Part shown: positions 49,516-62,626 of the stretch, one piece after another | How the letters are laid out: every line of letters begins with the position of its first letter | Numbering within the stretch: position 1 is the first letter of the stretch | DNA from: Ananas comosus | Lineage: Eukaryota > Streptophyta > Magnoliopsida > Poales > Bromeliaceae | NCBI RefSeq assembly: GCF_001540865.1 | Contig: NC_033622.1 | Span: 10,135,838 to 10,199,837 of the forward strand | Reading direction: 5' to 3' | Length of the DNA: 64,000 nt | Program-made: the position numbers and the translations under genes | The notes under the pieces: model-generated | What the model was told of the DNA's origin: nothing | The model's database searches: none | What the model saw: only the letters and a program-made list of their open reading frames with translations

Positions 49516-49692
49516 AAAAATTCTCTAAACAATTTTACAAAATCAATTCAGAAAAATCACTTTTCTGAGACACTGTCAAATTTGTTATAACTTTTTAACT
49601 AAAAGCAATTCTTCAAACTAGACCTGCTTTGGCAAAGATCACTTCTTTAAAGTTAGGCAAAATAGGCTCTAAATCATATTCAATTCAGATTA

Positions 49693-51431
49693 ATTATCGA
49701 TTCAAATACCTTATTATGGGGCACAACATGAAAATAAATAGTTATGCTTACTTTTAGAAATATTCTAGCTTTTTAGAAGTGTTCTAGCCTTACTCATATG
49801 TCACCACCCAAACCCTCTGCTAATTCGAATTGCAACCACTATATTTCCATACTATATTTCCATACGATTCAAATTCGAATTATAGAGCTGTAAGGCTTTA
49901 AGAAAAATCTATATCTATGCCTACTTCTCTCCGGAGCGAATCAAAACTAGTAAAAGAATATCTAACTATACATGCAACAATAATATGGGTCAAGTAATAT
50001 GAACAACTAAACTAAGAGCCAACCTAGAATACTGAAACTCAGTATTTATAAACTTATGAATTGGAAACCGAAACATTCCTAACGCGCCACGTGGCAGCGT
50101 GCGAGGGGCGTGGGGTGGGGCGGCCGCGAGCGGGCACGAGGCGCGGGTGCGCACGGGGCGCGGGCGCAAACGCGGGCCCGCTCGAGCCGCGTGAGTGGGA
50201 GTGCTGCGGGCGGGGGTTAGGGTTTTGTTGGGTTTTTTTGTTTCTTTTTTTTCTGTTATAATTATTTCAGATTATCGATTCAAATACCTTATTATGGGGC
50301 ACAACATGGAAATAAATGGTTCTGCTTACTTTTAGAAATATTCTAACTTTTTAGAAGCGTTCTAGCCTTACTCATATGTCACCACCCAAACCCTCTGCTA
50401 ATTCGAATTGCAACCACTATATTTCCATACTATATTTCCATACGATTCAAATTCGAATTATAGAGCTGTAAGGCTTTAAGAAAAATCTATATCTATGCCT
50501 ACTTCTCTCCGGAGCGAATCAAAACTAGTAAAAGAATATCTAACTATACATGCAACAATAATATGGGTCAAGTAATATGAACAACTAAACTACGAGCCAA
50601 CCTAGAATACTGAAACTCAGTATTTATAAACTTACGAATTGGAAACCGAAACATTCCTAACGCGCCACGTGGCAGCGCGCGAGGGGCGTGGGGTGGGGCG
50701 GCCGCGAGCGGGCACGAGGCGCAGGTGCGCACGGGGCGCGGGCGCAAACGCAGGCCCGCGCGAGCCGCGCGAGCGGGAGTGCTGCAGGCGGGGGTTAGGG
50801 TTTTGTTGGGTTTTTTGTTTCTTTTTTTTCCTGTTGTAATTATTTCAGATTATCGATTCAAATACCTTATTATGGGGCACAACATGGAAATAAATGGTTC
50901 TGCTTACTTTTAGAAATATTCTAGCTTTTTAGAAGCGTTCTAGCCTTGCTCATATGTCACCACCCAAACCCTCTGCTAATTCGAATTGCAACCACTATAT
51001 TTTCATCCTATATTTCCATACGATTTAAATTCGAATTATAGAGCTGTAAGGCTTTAAGAAAAATCTATATCAATGCCTACTTCTCTCCAGGGCGAATCAA
51101 AACTAGTAAACGAATATCTAACTATACATGCAACAATAATATGGGTCGAGTAATAATAATGTAATATGAACAACTAAACTAAGAGCCAACTTAGAATACT
51201 GAAACTCAGTATTTATAAACTTATGAATTGGAAACCGAAACATTCCTAACGCGTCACGTGGCAGCGCGCGAGGGGCGTAGGGTGGGGCGGCCGAGAGCGG
51301 GCGCAAGGCGCGGGTGCACACGGGGCACGGGCGCAAACGCGGGCCCGCCCGAGCCGCGTGAGCGGGAGTGCTGCGGGCGGGGGTTAGGGTTTTGTTGGGT
51401 TTTTTTGTTTTTTTTTCTGTTATAATTATTT
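49693..51431 (+). repeat. Tandem triplication of a 578-bp unit
   Basis: Units are 49693-50270, 50271-50848 and 50849-51431. Each has an AT-rich part, TATTTATAAA (50043-50052 in unit 1), CACGTG G-box (perfect GCCACGTGGC at 50086-50095), a CpG-rich part of about 130 bp, and TTAGGGTTT (50217-50225). A 65-66-codon open frame (50061, 50639, 51228) is kept in all three but has no recognised domain. Many differences are CG to TG or CA changes. Unit 3 has an 11-bp insertion. Confidence 0.85.
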
Positions 51432-52754
51432 TTAAAATGCAATTTATTTTTTTTATTATAAAGTTATAATAGTTGTTAAAAAAAATTTAAGAATTAGCGA
51501 AATTGGTATGTCATCGGTTTATTTAACCTTTTTTTTAGCGTCGATTTTTTACTTTAGTTTTTGTATACTTTTCGCTTTTGTTTCAAGAATATAAAGTTAT
51601 AATAGTTAAAAGATATTTAAGAATTAGCAAAATTGGTATGTCATCGATTATTTAAACTTTTTTTTAGCATCGATTTTGATTCGTAGTTTTTGTATACTTT
51701 TCGCTTTTGTTTCAAGAACATATATAAATCGGTATGTATATATATATACTTTACATTTTTTTTTTATTTCCCTCTTTCTAACCCTCTGTTAAAACTCTAC
51801 ATGTTTTTTTTTTTTTCTATCGAATTTTTTTTTTGGATTTAAATATTTTTTTTAAAGAAATGTACTTGAGTTTTATTTTTTAATTTTATGCTTAAATTTT
51901 AAATTATTTAATTATTTTACATATTTAGTGAGTATATTTTATGTAAATTTTTAAGAAGTTATTCATAAAATTTTTGAAAGTTAAAAAAAAAAAGTAAAAA
52001 ACAAATATTTATAAATAAAGTTTTCTGTATTTTCCTCAAAATAAAATAACAGCTAAAGTTTGGAATCTCGCTCAAATCTAACATATAGAAAAAATTTATA
52101 ATAAAAACAAAAGTTCGAAAATTGCCGAGATAATTCAAAATAATTCATAATTTAGAAAATTTTTATATGTTTTTACTGTCAAACTTCAATGCAGTATTTA
52201 TAATTGCATTATTGATTAATTTTACCTTTAAAATTTTTTGATATATCTTAGTACCTTGGGAACAAATTTGGATGACTGATCTGAATTTGTAGTAGAAAAA
52301 AAACCCTCATAAATACAACATAACGCGTTATATGTCAAACTGAAAATGAAATATACCAAAATACGTGGGGCAAAAAACATGAAATTAATAAAATACCTGA
52401 GGTAAAAAGAATAAAAAATAGTTCTGGCAGCGGCGCCTGGTATCTTGCCTTATTACTAAATATAGCAAATTTTTACAAAAATTTTAGATTACATTTTTTT
52501 TTTGTTTTATTATGAGAATTTATTTTTTGATGGGTCTGTTGTAATAATTACAGAGTCACCATGATGACGAATGGCTCTAAAATTTTCTTATTTAATTGAG
52601 TAAAATATATTATTATTTATTTTATACAAAACATATTTTATTCTTCATTAATTATTTATAATATAAGTAAAATAACCCCTTGTGTAGCACGGATTCCTTA
52701 ACTAGTAGTGGATTAAATTTGGCCAAATTTGCAAAAGTGTAAAAAAAATATAGA
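51432..52754. other. AT-rich intergenic DNA
   Basis: A short direct repeat (TTTTTTAGC, ATCGATTTT, CTTTTCGCTTTTGTTTCAAGAA) occurs at about 51530-51590 and 51660-51720. No gene is seen. Confidence 0.5.
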
Positions 52755-52764
52755 TAAAAAAAAA

Positions 52765-53267
52765 GGGATAATTACCTATATACTCTTCATACGTTTGAAA
52801 ATTTCTATTTACCCTTCTTTTTTTTTCTAAAATACTCCTAATATGTTCCACCGTTATTGCAAAATACCCCTGCAGTTATCTCCTGTTAAATTAACTTGGG
52901 TTAAACGTGAGTTAAATATCAACCACAGTTAAAAAAAATTAAAATGCCAATTTTGCCCTTAACTTAAGAACAAATAAGAAATGTTGGTGACGGTAGAGGG
53001 GTATATTGGAAAAGACCAAAAGTCAAAATACTTATTGTGCCCCTAATTTTAAGGGCAAATAAGAAAGTCAGTGATGATGGAAGGGTATATTTGAAAGGGC
53101 AAAACAGTAATTTTACAAAAATAATAGAGTTAATTAACAGATTTTAACTCTATAGAGGTATGTTAGAAATAGGTCGGAACATAGAAAAAGTATTTTCAAT
53201 ATTAGCCTTCTAAGAGAAGTAAATCGGAAAGTCGAAAACTTTTCAGTGGTATATAAACAATTGTCCC
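52765..53267. mobile_element. MULE-type MITE (family B), intact copy 2
   Basis: Starts GGGATAATTACCTATATAC, ends ATATAAACAATTGTCCC, with 10-bp TAAAAAAAAA on both sides (52755-52764 and 53268-53277). Closely similar in sequence and length to 30796-31307. Confidence 0.8.
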
Positions 53268-53307
53268 TAAAAAAAAATAGAATTATATAAGATATCACCT
53301 CCCTGCT

Positions 53308-53765
53308 AGAGATGTCAATGGGTATGGATACCCGAAATATTATCGGGACGCGAACCCGAACGGGGCGGGTTTATTCTAGCTAAATGAATATGGATTCGGT
53401 TATAGGTATAGAAAATAAAAACCCGACGGATATGGATACGGATATGAATTTTGTATTTACCCGACCCGAATCCGAACCCAACGCGAACCCGAATAAATTA
53501 TATATATACATAATTTATTTTTATTTATTTATATAATATATAAAGTATTTAATAATTTTTATTCCTTAAATCTTCATTCAACGGTTTGAATTTTTTAAAC
53601 CAGCTAGGTTCGGGTCCGGGTTCGGGTTTTTGGTCGGGTACAGATATGGGTATGAATTTTTAAAACCCGCCGAGTTCGGGTCCGGGTACGAGTTTTAATT
53701 TAGTTTTCGGGTTCGGGTTCGGATTTTTAAAAATCCGACCCAAACCCGACCCGTTGACATCCCTA
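53308..53765. mobile_element. hAT-type MITE with 8-bp duplication
   Basis: Ends TAGAGATGTCAATGGGT and ACCCGTTGACATCCCTA-like, with perfect 8-bp duplications CTCCCTGC (53300-53307 and 53766-53773). The interior is full of CCCGAACCCG and CGGGTTCGGG words. Non-coding. Confidence 0.85.
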
Positions 53766-53773
53766 CTCCCTGC

Positions 53774-56700
53774 AGCAGTTCACAAAACCTTCAAATTAGT
53801 ATTTCTATTCTAGAGCTCAGAAACTAATATAGTAAGTTTAAGATTCAAACTATTCAAATTTTCGAAAACCCTTTACACGATGTGTGCAGTCAAACACAAA
53901 AGCAAGAGTAAAGATAAACAACAAGCACGCCTGTTTGGAGTTGCTTTCCGCAAACGTGGCAATATGTGTTTGCAGGGAAAGTTACAACCGGGTCGGCTTC
54001 CCGAACCAACGTTTGCGTAAATTATAAACATACTGACATGATATTTCTCCACAACCAAACAATTGAGTGCGACAATGTCGGCGCCTTTTTCCGGTGAATG
54101 GGTGGACATACTGCAGATTCGTGTCCGATTTCTGTTCTTAGTCCAATCTGACAACTAGTCCACCACATCTGGAGAAGAAAACTAATCACAACAAATGAAG
54201 TCAGGTGATGGTACAGAAAATGAGTCACAAGTTTAGTTTCATGCCCTAATGTTGCCCTACTCTTTTAGATACATGGGAGTTTGTATCATCCTTACAGCCA
54301 TGTTCTGTTCTCAAAAGGTTAAATTAGTATTGGACAATCACATCTATATATCTCCTATAAGATAAGTTAGAGAGAACTCCCTCTCTGAATCATCATAATG
54401 GAGAGAGTAGCCCTTGTAGTATTCTCATCCTTGCAGTGACTCTCTCGCTTCCCCACCATTGCATCAAATAGAATTATCTTTTCTTTCCTTCTCCATGCGT
54501 ATACGGCCACATAATAATAATATGTAGAAGGCTTCTAAGGAGCTGCACTTTCCATCTGCATTACAGCAAGTACCTAAGGTGAATTTGTATGTCTACACTA
54601 ATATTCGAGTTCATGAAGAGAAGCGAGTAAAATGAAAGACAGAGATATCGATAATTGCTATGTTTTGCATATTGGGATTTCAAGGTGCAAAGAAACCTGA
54701 GACAATGGTTGGCCCGGTAAGCACAGGCAGGACGAAAGCGATGACAAAGGGCTAATTTACAGTGCGGATTACCGCGGAGAGTCTACCCATCCTGCACCAT
54801 TACCAAATCACCCAGAGCCATAGACAGTACCTGCTTCACTTGTTCCAACACAATAATCAAAGATCACTGCTTGTTATCCACTCTATGTATTCTACTACAT
54901 CACGTTAAGGGATTCACTTACAGCAATCATATTTTACATGTAAAGAACTATTAGAATAGTGAAAGTTATAAATTTGCTATGAAGAACAGCGAGTTATTGT
55001 TGATTGAACCAATTCGAAACCACTTTTGTGCAGAAGGAAAGGCTTCTTCTAAGCATTGGAGCAACACAAGGAGCTTATTTACATAAAATCCAGTTCTCTT
55101 CCTTTTCTAGAAAAGAAAGGAGAAAAGCTTATTTTCATTATCTTGATCTGTTTTTAGACATTGATGCGCTATACAATTATGCAAGTATTAATCAAATCAG
55201 GTTCTCTGAGTATAAATTATGTTCAGTCATTTTTATTTTTTCCTTTCACTTGAAGAAAGTATATTTATAATTAGTCAGACTAGCGTGATTCTCTATGAGA
55301 TGTTATATTTGTCCACTGCAAATGCATGGTGTTTTATAGTTTCGATACAATTTTTTGTGTTCCTGGAGTCCACCAATTCAGCAGATACTCAAATTGAAAC
55401 CCAGAACATCCAATCATGGAAAACAAAATCATTCATCCCATTTAGATAGCTCAATCATCTGATAACATTATGGGTTCATCTTAAACAACATTTTCCTAGA
55501 TCAAAATCTTGTTTTCCTAGACTTTGAACCCTTTATCGTTTGTTTCAGAAATAAAGTGTTCTTGTTTATACCGAGTACTGATACAACTTCTGGGATAAAC
55601 AAGAACTAAACAAATTTTATTTTTGGATGAAAATTTGAGTATTCCCAAGTATAAAAAAATATAGCGTTTGGTGGTTAAATTGAAGTGGTGGGAATATGAG
55701 TAATTATAATTTTAAATAAAAACATTTTAGCGAATTGATAAACATCAAAATGCTAATAAATTAATAATTTCATAAGTTAATTAATTACTTATTTATGAAC
55801 ATTGTACAACATAATGGAGAAACACATTGATAAGTTAATAAATTATAAAAAGTAAGTTAATTATTTAATTATTTAATCAATTAGATAACGAGTTAATCAA
55901 TAATTAGATTAGTCAAAGATATTAATTAGTCAATCAATATGAATATTACTTAATTCATAATCACATAAAATAATTAATTCTTTAATTAGCTAGTAAATTA
56001 TGAACAAAAATTAATTGCCCAACTACTTAAGTAAATATTTATTAATTTAATAAGTGATTAACTAGTTAGCTAAATACTAAGTAAATTATTATATGATATA
56101 GTATAATTTAATAATATTTTATAATTTTATATAGCTTAATTAACAGTTTTAGTTATCAACAAGGAAAGGGACTAATTCCACCCAAAAGTTTTCACTCTGT
56201 TAATAGATTATCCTGGTATATAACCCATTAAGAGGGAAACAAGAAACTACAACGGTATTTGGGTGAATAAGGGGAATAAGGACGATTATTCCTCCCTTGT
56301 TCCCCAACCAAACACTGCATTAAGGCCTTGTTTGGATGTCTGAAGCACTAGTTAAATTTTCTTTGACAGCTTTTTTCAGCAAAATCAAAAGCTCGGTATT
56401 GAAGCTTCTACATTTGAAAACCAGATTTCTACCTCATTATAGCTAACAAAATAATCTGCCATCCTTTTCACATCAAGTACACTGTCACTCTACGGGACAG
56501 TTCTTTTGCAACTTATGTGAGCTCAAGAACTTAACAGATTTAGGTAAGAGATGAATTGATCTACGAAGACCACACTATCCAGTTTTTGTTTATTCACTAA
56601 CAATTCAACGTGATTATGCTAAAGGAAACATATAACGTGATGGAATCAAAATGCATTTAAGTATGACCCAGATCATGAAATCTCAGAGGCACATCTAGAA

Positions 56701-56928
56701 CATATAAATGACGCTTATATTATATAACCGTTAAATACAAAGTATGCTAGTAAATTTTGAAGTAAGAGAAAAGTTAAATACCTCAAGTTTAGCCATTCAT
56801 CATTGACATGATGTCCCCAAAACCAAAGTAACTCTATTATTGTTATACTCAAGTCAAAAGATTCATGCTTTGAGATCTTACATCTGTAGGCCAAGATTGG
56901 TGCTAAGAATTGTCCACTTTCATGGGAA
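53774..56928. other. Low-copy region downstream of the NO66-like gene
   Basis: Contains the presumed 3' UTR of the - strand gene near 56928 downward. 55660-56160 is AT-rich with many TTAATTAA words. No recognised gene or transposon; weak open frames near 53873-54154 (-) and 55004-55270 (+) have no familiar domain. Confidence 0.5.
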
Positions 56929-59900
56929 CTACAATCTCCTATGAAGTGAGAGCATTCCCTTCATATACTGATTCCTTGTTTTTTTGTATTTCTCCAACAA
57001 AATATTAAAACTCTCACATGCTTCTTCATACACAACATCTCTACAAAACCGGAACTTAAACAGATCAAACTCTACAATTGCTTCTTTAATGCAGTTACTG
57101 TACAATGCAAAAAGGTCTTCAAGTACCCCCAAAAGATTATTGAAATCTATCTCATCATCCTCCACTCCATCCTGAGGCAAATGCTGAAGCCACCTCATCC
57201 ACTGCAAGGTACTATCATTTCTTTCCTGAACAACTAATTCGATGCATTTGAATGCTTTGATGAAGCTACAATTCACATTTATTTTTTCAATTACGTAGAG
57301 GAAAGTAGCTTTTTGGCTCGTGATAAAAGCCTCTGCATGATTCTCTCTTTCACAATCGAACGATGCAAGCTTTGAAGCAATCATGCAAGCCTTCCTAAAT
57401 ACAGGATCGTGATCAGCAATCAGCTTGATAGCAATATGCAGCAGGAGAGTGAACATGACACTTGGCTTTTTGTAATTTGAATCAACAAGATGATGACATT
57501 CTTTTTTCTGTTTCTTGTTCCAACAATAAAGGGCAATGTGAGTAAATCCTTCCCATCTGAAAGACAAAATCTAGTGTAAGTCACCACAAAAAAGGTTTTA
57601 GCAGAATAACATCACCTACTTAATTAGCCAAATTAATAATTAGAAAAGATAATCTTAGAGCTATCTCTGTATGTGGAGAGCTAGATGCGAAACTCCACAT
57701 AATTGGGATGCTATAGTGTCAGTATGTATATAATGCACACAAATAATTTATGCACTATATTAATCGTATTGAACTGACACTGTTCGGATAATTTGGCTCT
57801 GTGAAGCTGGAAAATCACTTTGATTCAGTCTGAAAACTCGATTAAATTTAGTTTATGTTTACAGTTGGTTATAAAAAAAAATGATAAGAGAACAAACCGA
57901 CTAAAGAGAATAAAGCAAAGGGGTGTATATATCTCAAAGCAAACAGCATAGATATCCTCCAACTACAGGCAATTTTGAAACAGGTTCCTGAGGTTTTATC
58001 TTTTAGATTTGAACTCTTGAGCAGGCATGTATTTCATTTCAAAAATTTCCATTTGAACTTGGTAACTTTTTTAGTAGAGTATTTTGTAACATAATTTTAT
58101 AGTTTTGAAATTTCCTGACAGAAACTATCAAATTCTTACAGAACCTAACAAAATGGTCAGTAGTAATCGAAGAACGAAAATTTGAGATAATAAGATAAAG
58201 ATGTCGATCAAAATGGTCAGTAATAAGCATTATAATAATTAAGAAAGATATTAAGCCTACAAATAATTTCTAATTAAACTTGCACCCAAAAGCCCAACCA
58301 CCAGGGAATAGCTCCAAAACCCAAAAACTAAACTGCACCAAAATATTTTAGGTCTGGTTAGCACATGTTTTTATGGCTTTTTGGTTTCTTATGGTTTCAC
58401 AAACTAGCAATTCTTTTACTATTTTCATTCAATTTTCTTCATAAACTAATTGAGACAACCAAAGTGCACATCCGCAGTGTAGCACTTTGATAAGAAGAAA
58501 ATGTCACTAAAGATATATACAAATCAAGACATACTTACTGAAAAGGCAGTTCAACTTCAATAGCAAGAGTCAAGTGGAGTGAGTAATCAGCAGCTACACT
58601 CCCCTGAGATTCCATTTCATCATATACTGTATGAGCCATGTGAGCATAACCCCTTGGAATATACAAGATGTCACCTTCCTTAATAAGCATTTGCATTGAT
58701 CTAACTGAATCACTCTTTAAACCCAAGTTTTTGAGAGGCCCATACAATCTAGGCAAAACTGCTGTAGGATGAGTTGAAACAGTCCAATGTTTGCGCCCTA
58801 GAATTTGCCAGACAAATACACAGTGATCATCATAATGGCAAGCTAATCCTTGCGAGCAAGGTGGTGAGAGGTAAACATTAACTCCTACAGAAGGTTGGCC
58901 AAAGAGGTCTGCTAATGCCTCGGCAATGGCGGCAACTTCATCAGAGCGAAACTCCATCCCACGTAAGGCAATTGTATACCCATCAAGAAATGCTTTTTTA
59001 CACTTGGGTATGGTAAATGGATCGTTTGTAAAGAAATGCTCTTCCATTTCCCCCGTGTCTTGTGAGCACATAGGATTTAGCTTTGATGTCCTCAAAACCC
59101 TAACATCCTGCCCATGCACAATTGGAGAGCCCAACAAATCTTTGACCTCATGAAGGAAGCAATTGATATCTAGTTCATCTGAAGCAATGGGTGGACAAGT
59201 AACAAGGCCTGCTAATATCAAGTCGATGATATTATCAGCTATTTTGGGATTAAAAGAACCAATCACGGAAGAGAAAATGGTATTAGCTTTCTCTGAGTTC
59301 TTTGACATCCCTTGAAGTACCAAAGGTGAATTTTCCCAGTAGTTTAGTATAAAGTTTTCAAAATCAGATTCCTTTCCTCCAAAGATAATCATTCGAACAT
59401 CAGTAGAATCCCAAGGTGCGGGACGAATTTGGTTCATTGATAACCTAAAAATAGTTTCAGCAAGATTGAACTCCGAACTTCGCAAGAAACTTTTAAGACG
59501 ATTGTTATTGGTCGGTAATGTCAGACCTCGAATGTTATGCCAGATTTCACACAGCAAAGACAAAACTTTTTTAAGTAATTCAGGCGAGATCCTTTTTGAA
59601 CAGTCTTCATTGCATGTGTTGATGAGAGTCATTGCAGCATCAAGAATTAATGCCAAAAATTTATCTCTTGAATATCCTTTGGAGTTTTCACTATATGGCT
59701 TATCCATGTCTTGAGGAACATCAAAATATGCAGGAACTGATTCCACCTGACAATACAAGCATCTGCAAGTAGTCATATATCAACAATAACAAGTAGCAAG
59801 AAGAAGAACCGATGATGAGTATATCTCCTAACAAGAAGAGTAATAACCTAACTGGTTTGATAATAAATTTAATGCATGAAAGCTCTCAGTAGAAACTTCA

Positions 59901-60351
59901 CGATATTGTTGCTAGTAATACTTTAGAATCTACAAAAGTAAACTTATCAGTTACAACCAAGACATGTTACAAAATAGGGTAAACTTCAAATACCACCCCT
60001 GTGGTTTCACATTTTCTCACTTTAGTACCCTGTGGTTTAAAGTGCATCAAGTTAGTGTCCTGTGGTTGCATTTTTATCTTTTCGTCAGCTTCTCCGTTAA
60101 TATTTCATTAAATTATATACAAAAAACTTCAGATACCCCATCTAAATTTTTCGAATATTTACTTTAATACTCTTTAGTTTTAACTTTGTCACTGATTTAA
60201 CAAAAAAAATTAGTGGAATCGATAATAAAAAGATAAAAATGAAACCACGTGGCACTAAATTGATACACTTTAAACCACAGGGTACTAAAGTAAGAAAGTG
60301 TGAAACCACAAGGGTGGTATTTGAAGTTTTCCCTACAAAATAGTAGTAGTA

Positions 60352-60390
<39 letters not shown>

Positions 60391-62594
60391 GCAACTGTAG
60401 AAACTATATGCTAATAGCTACAATCCTCTAGGTTTTTGGCACCTAAACGATTGAATGATAGTGAATATGAATAATAGATTATGACACTATGACACCTCAA
60501 TAGTCCCATATCGGATAATGTGAGAGAGTGTGAAGGCTTATATGTGATGGGCACACCAAAACTAATAATTGGGCTTAACCATTTTGAGTCGGTAGTTTGG
60601 GTCCAACAAGTTATTAGCGCTAGTAGGCTGGGTTGTTACCGTCGTTGTCAGAGCTAGTTCATCAGCCGAAAATGTAAAGTTGGCCTCACATAGCCTGGTA
60701 ATCGTGGACTGAGTGTGGTTAGGCTAACGAGGATTTCAGGGCATAAAATGAAGAGAATATGTAACAACCCCAATCATCTCATATCAGATAATGGGGGAGA
60801 GTGTGAAGGGCTTATTGATGGGCACATTAAAACTAATAACTAGGCTTAAGTATTTGAGCCGGTGGTTTGAGCTCAACGAGTTATTAGTAGCATTGGGCCG
60901 GGTCATTATAAACATGTAGAACAATTTCCAAACCATAACAATTTCCATAATATCTAAAGATCAACCTTTTTCAAGTAAATAGACCTTCGAAAATGTTGGA
61001 CTTTTGCTTTACAGTTGCAAGAACAAAGTAATAAATATTTGCATAATCTAAAAAGGATATTATGATAAAGTGCAGATACTAAGCAAATAAAAGAAGGAAG
61101 ACAATCAAAACAGTTGGCAACATTAACCTGTAGGAGAAGCTCCAGAGTTCAGAGTACTAATTGATATAGTTATCACAAACATTATGATATTCTCCACAAA
61201 TTCAGACAATTCGTGATTTATAGACCAAGCTGATAACAACAAAAAGAAAAAAGAGAGCAAATTTACTCACAATAGACTCTGGATAGCCAATGAGTCTTTA
61301 AGTCGCTCCCTTCCGTTGGGAGAACTTGAAAGATCCATGATAGCATTGCATGCAGCCTTGGCTACTCGGTAGCTCTGGCTCCCCAATGCACTAATCAAAC
61401 ACTTCACAACTTCATAATCTGAAGCTATTGCCATGTTCATCTCCATAGAGTGAAGAGCAGCGGCGCCAACAACCTCAGCACTTAGAGCCGCCACAGCAGG
61501 GCATCTAACAGAGGACCAAAACAACAATGAATCAATTCATCCAAACACCCAAATAAGAAGAGAAACTATATATGAAAGTGACCCAAAGATTAATTCGATA
61601 GGAAATAACCTATGAGTAGTAATACTCAGTGCATGGTAGAGATCAGGCCAACCATACCATATTACACATTGATAGAGTAGGTAACGGAAGGAATGACAGT
61701 TGGGGATTTAACCAATTAAGGACTTGTATAGTGTTATTTTGCTCTTAATTGTAGTCGCATTCAATAGAGTGCAGAGTAAAAACTAAAGTTTAGAGTTTTT
61801 GTTGTATCAGATAGTAGAAATGAGAATTTGAGCGCTAAAAGAAGAAGCTCTAATTATATCAGATAGTAGAAATGAAATTTTGAGCCCCTAAAAGAAGAAG
61901 CCCTAATTATATCACTAGAAACAGCTTGAGAGATTCTAATATAGTTTTTTTTTTATAGCAATGTTAAACTGTATTTTGGCAAGCATCACTACACTCTACA
62001 GCAGAGCCAAATAGGCTCTCAAATTCTCGGCAAAAGTTCAAATTTAGAGCTTCTGCTTTTGTCACAGTCTCAGTTTAGCTTCCTACCAAAATAAAAGTTT
62101 CAAACATTCATATTTGTAGATGACTACAGATGAAATCAGAAGCTGGACCAAACAGGCACTAAAAGGTGGATGTGGAGACTTGAGCCCACAACTTTCGAGA
62201 ACAAAAGGATCTTAGACCTAGCTCCGATCAAATATTAATCAAAAGAATTGAGATGATAGGAAACAAGTCGTGAATAGCATTAGTAAAGATTTGTTTAGAC
62301 ATCAGAGTAAGTTAGCCGGTGACAATTTATTCGATACGAAGATTTTCTTGTCTAATTGAAGGCAAGAGTTTAATGTCTTCCCGTCAAAAAGGTCTGATAT
62401 TTATGATTGGCTAGGGTAGCATATTTTCCTACTGAGTTCATTTATCGTATTCAGAAAAATAATAACTTGAAGGTCGAATAGGTCATACGATTTGAGACAT
62501 TTGACAATGCTCCTAACTTCCAATCATACTAAAAATTATCAAACCAAATAGTATATCACGAAATAACTTATTCCGACTTATTACATAGCCAAAT

Positions 62595-62626
<32 letters not shown>

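Larger units (their letters stand above)
59763..61270 (-). other. Intron 2 of the NO66-like gene with MITE and LTR remnants
   Basis: This 1508-nt intron (GTGAGT donor, TTGCAG acceptor) contains a MULE-type MITE with a perfect 9-bp duplication (59977-60333), a TAG/TAA microsatellite and two related LTR-like segments (about 60491-60630 and 60757-60912). Confidence 0.8.

Noticed and set aside
50061..50261. Small 66-aa protein gene in the tandem repeats
   Set aside because: The frame survives in three copies, but these are recent duplicates, so conservation says little; composition follows the CpG-rich DNA. Kept only as a finding.
53873..54154. 93-codon - strand frame downstream of the NO66-like gene
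   Set aside because: No domain and no splice logic linking it to the gene, whose reading frame ends with TAG at 56929.
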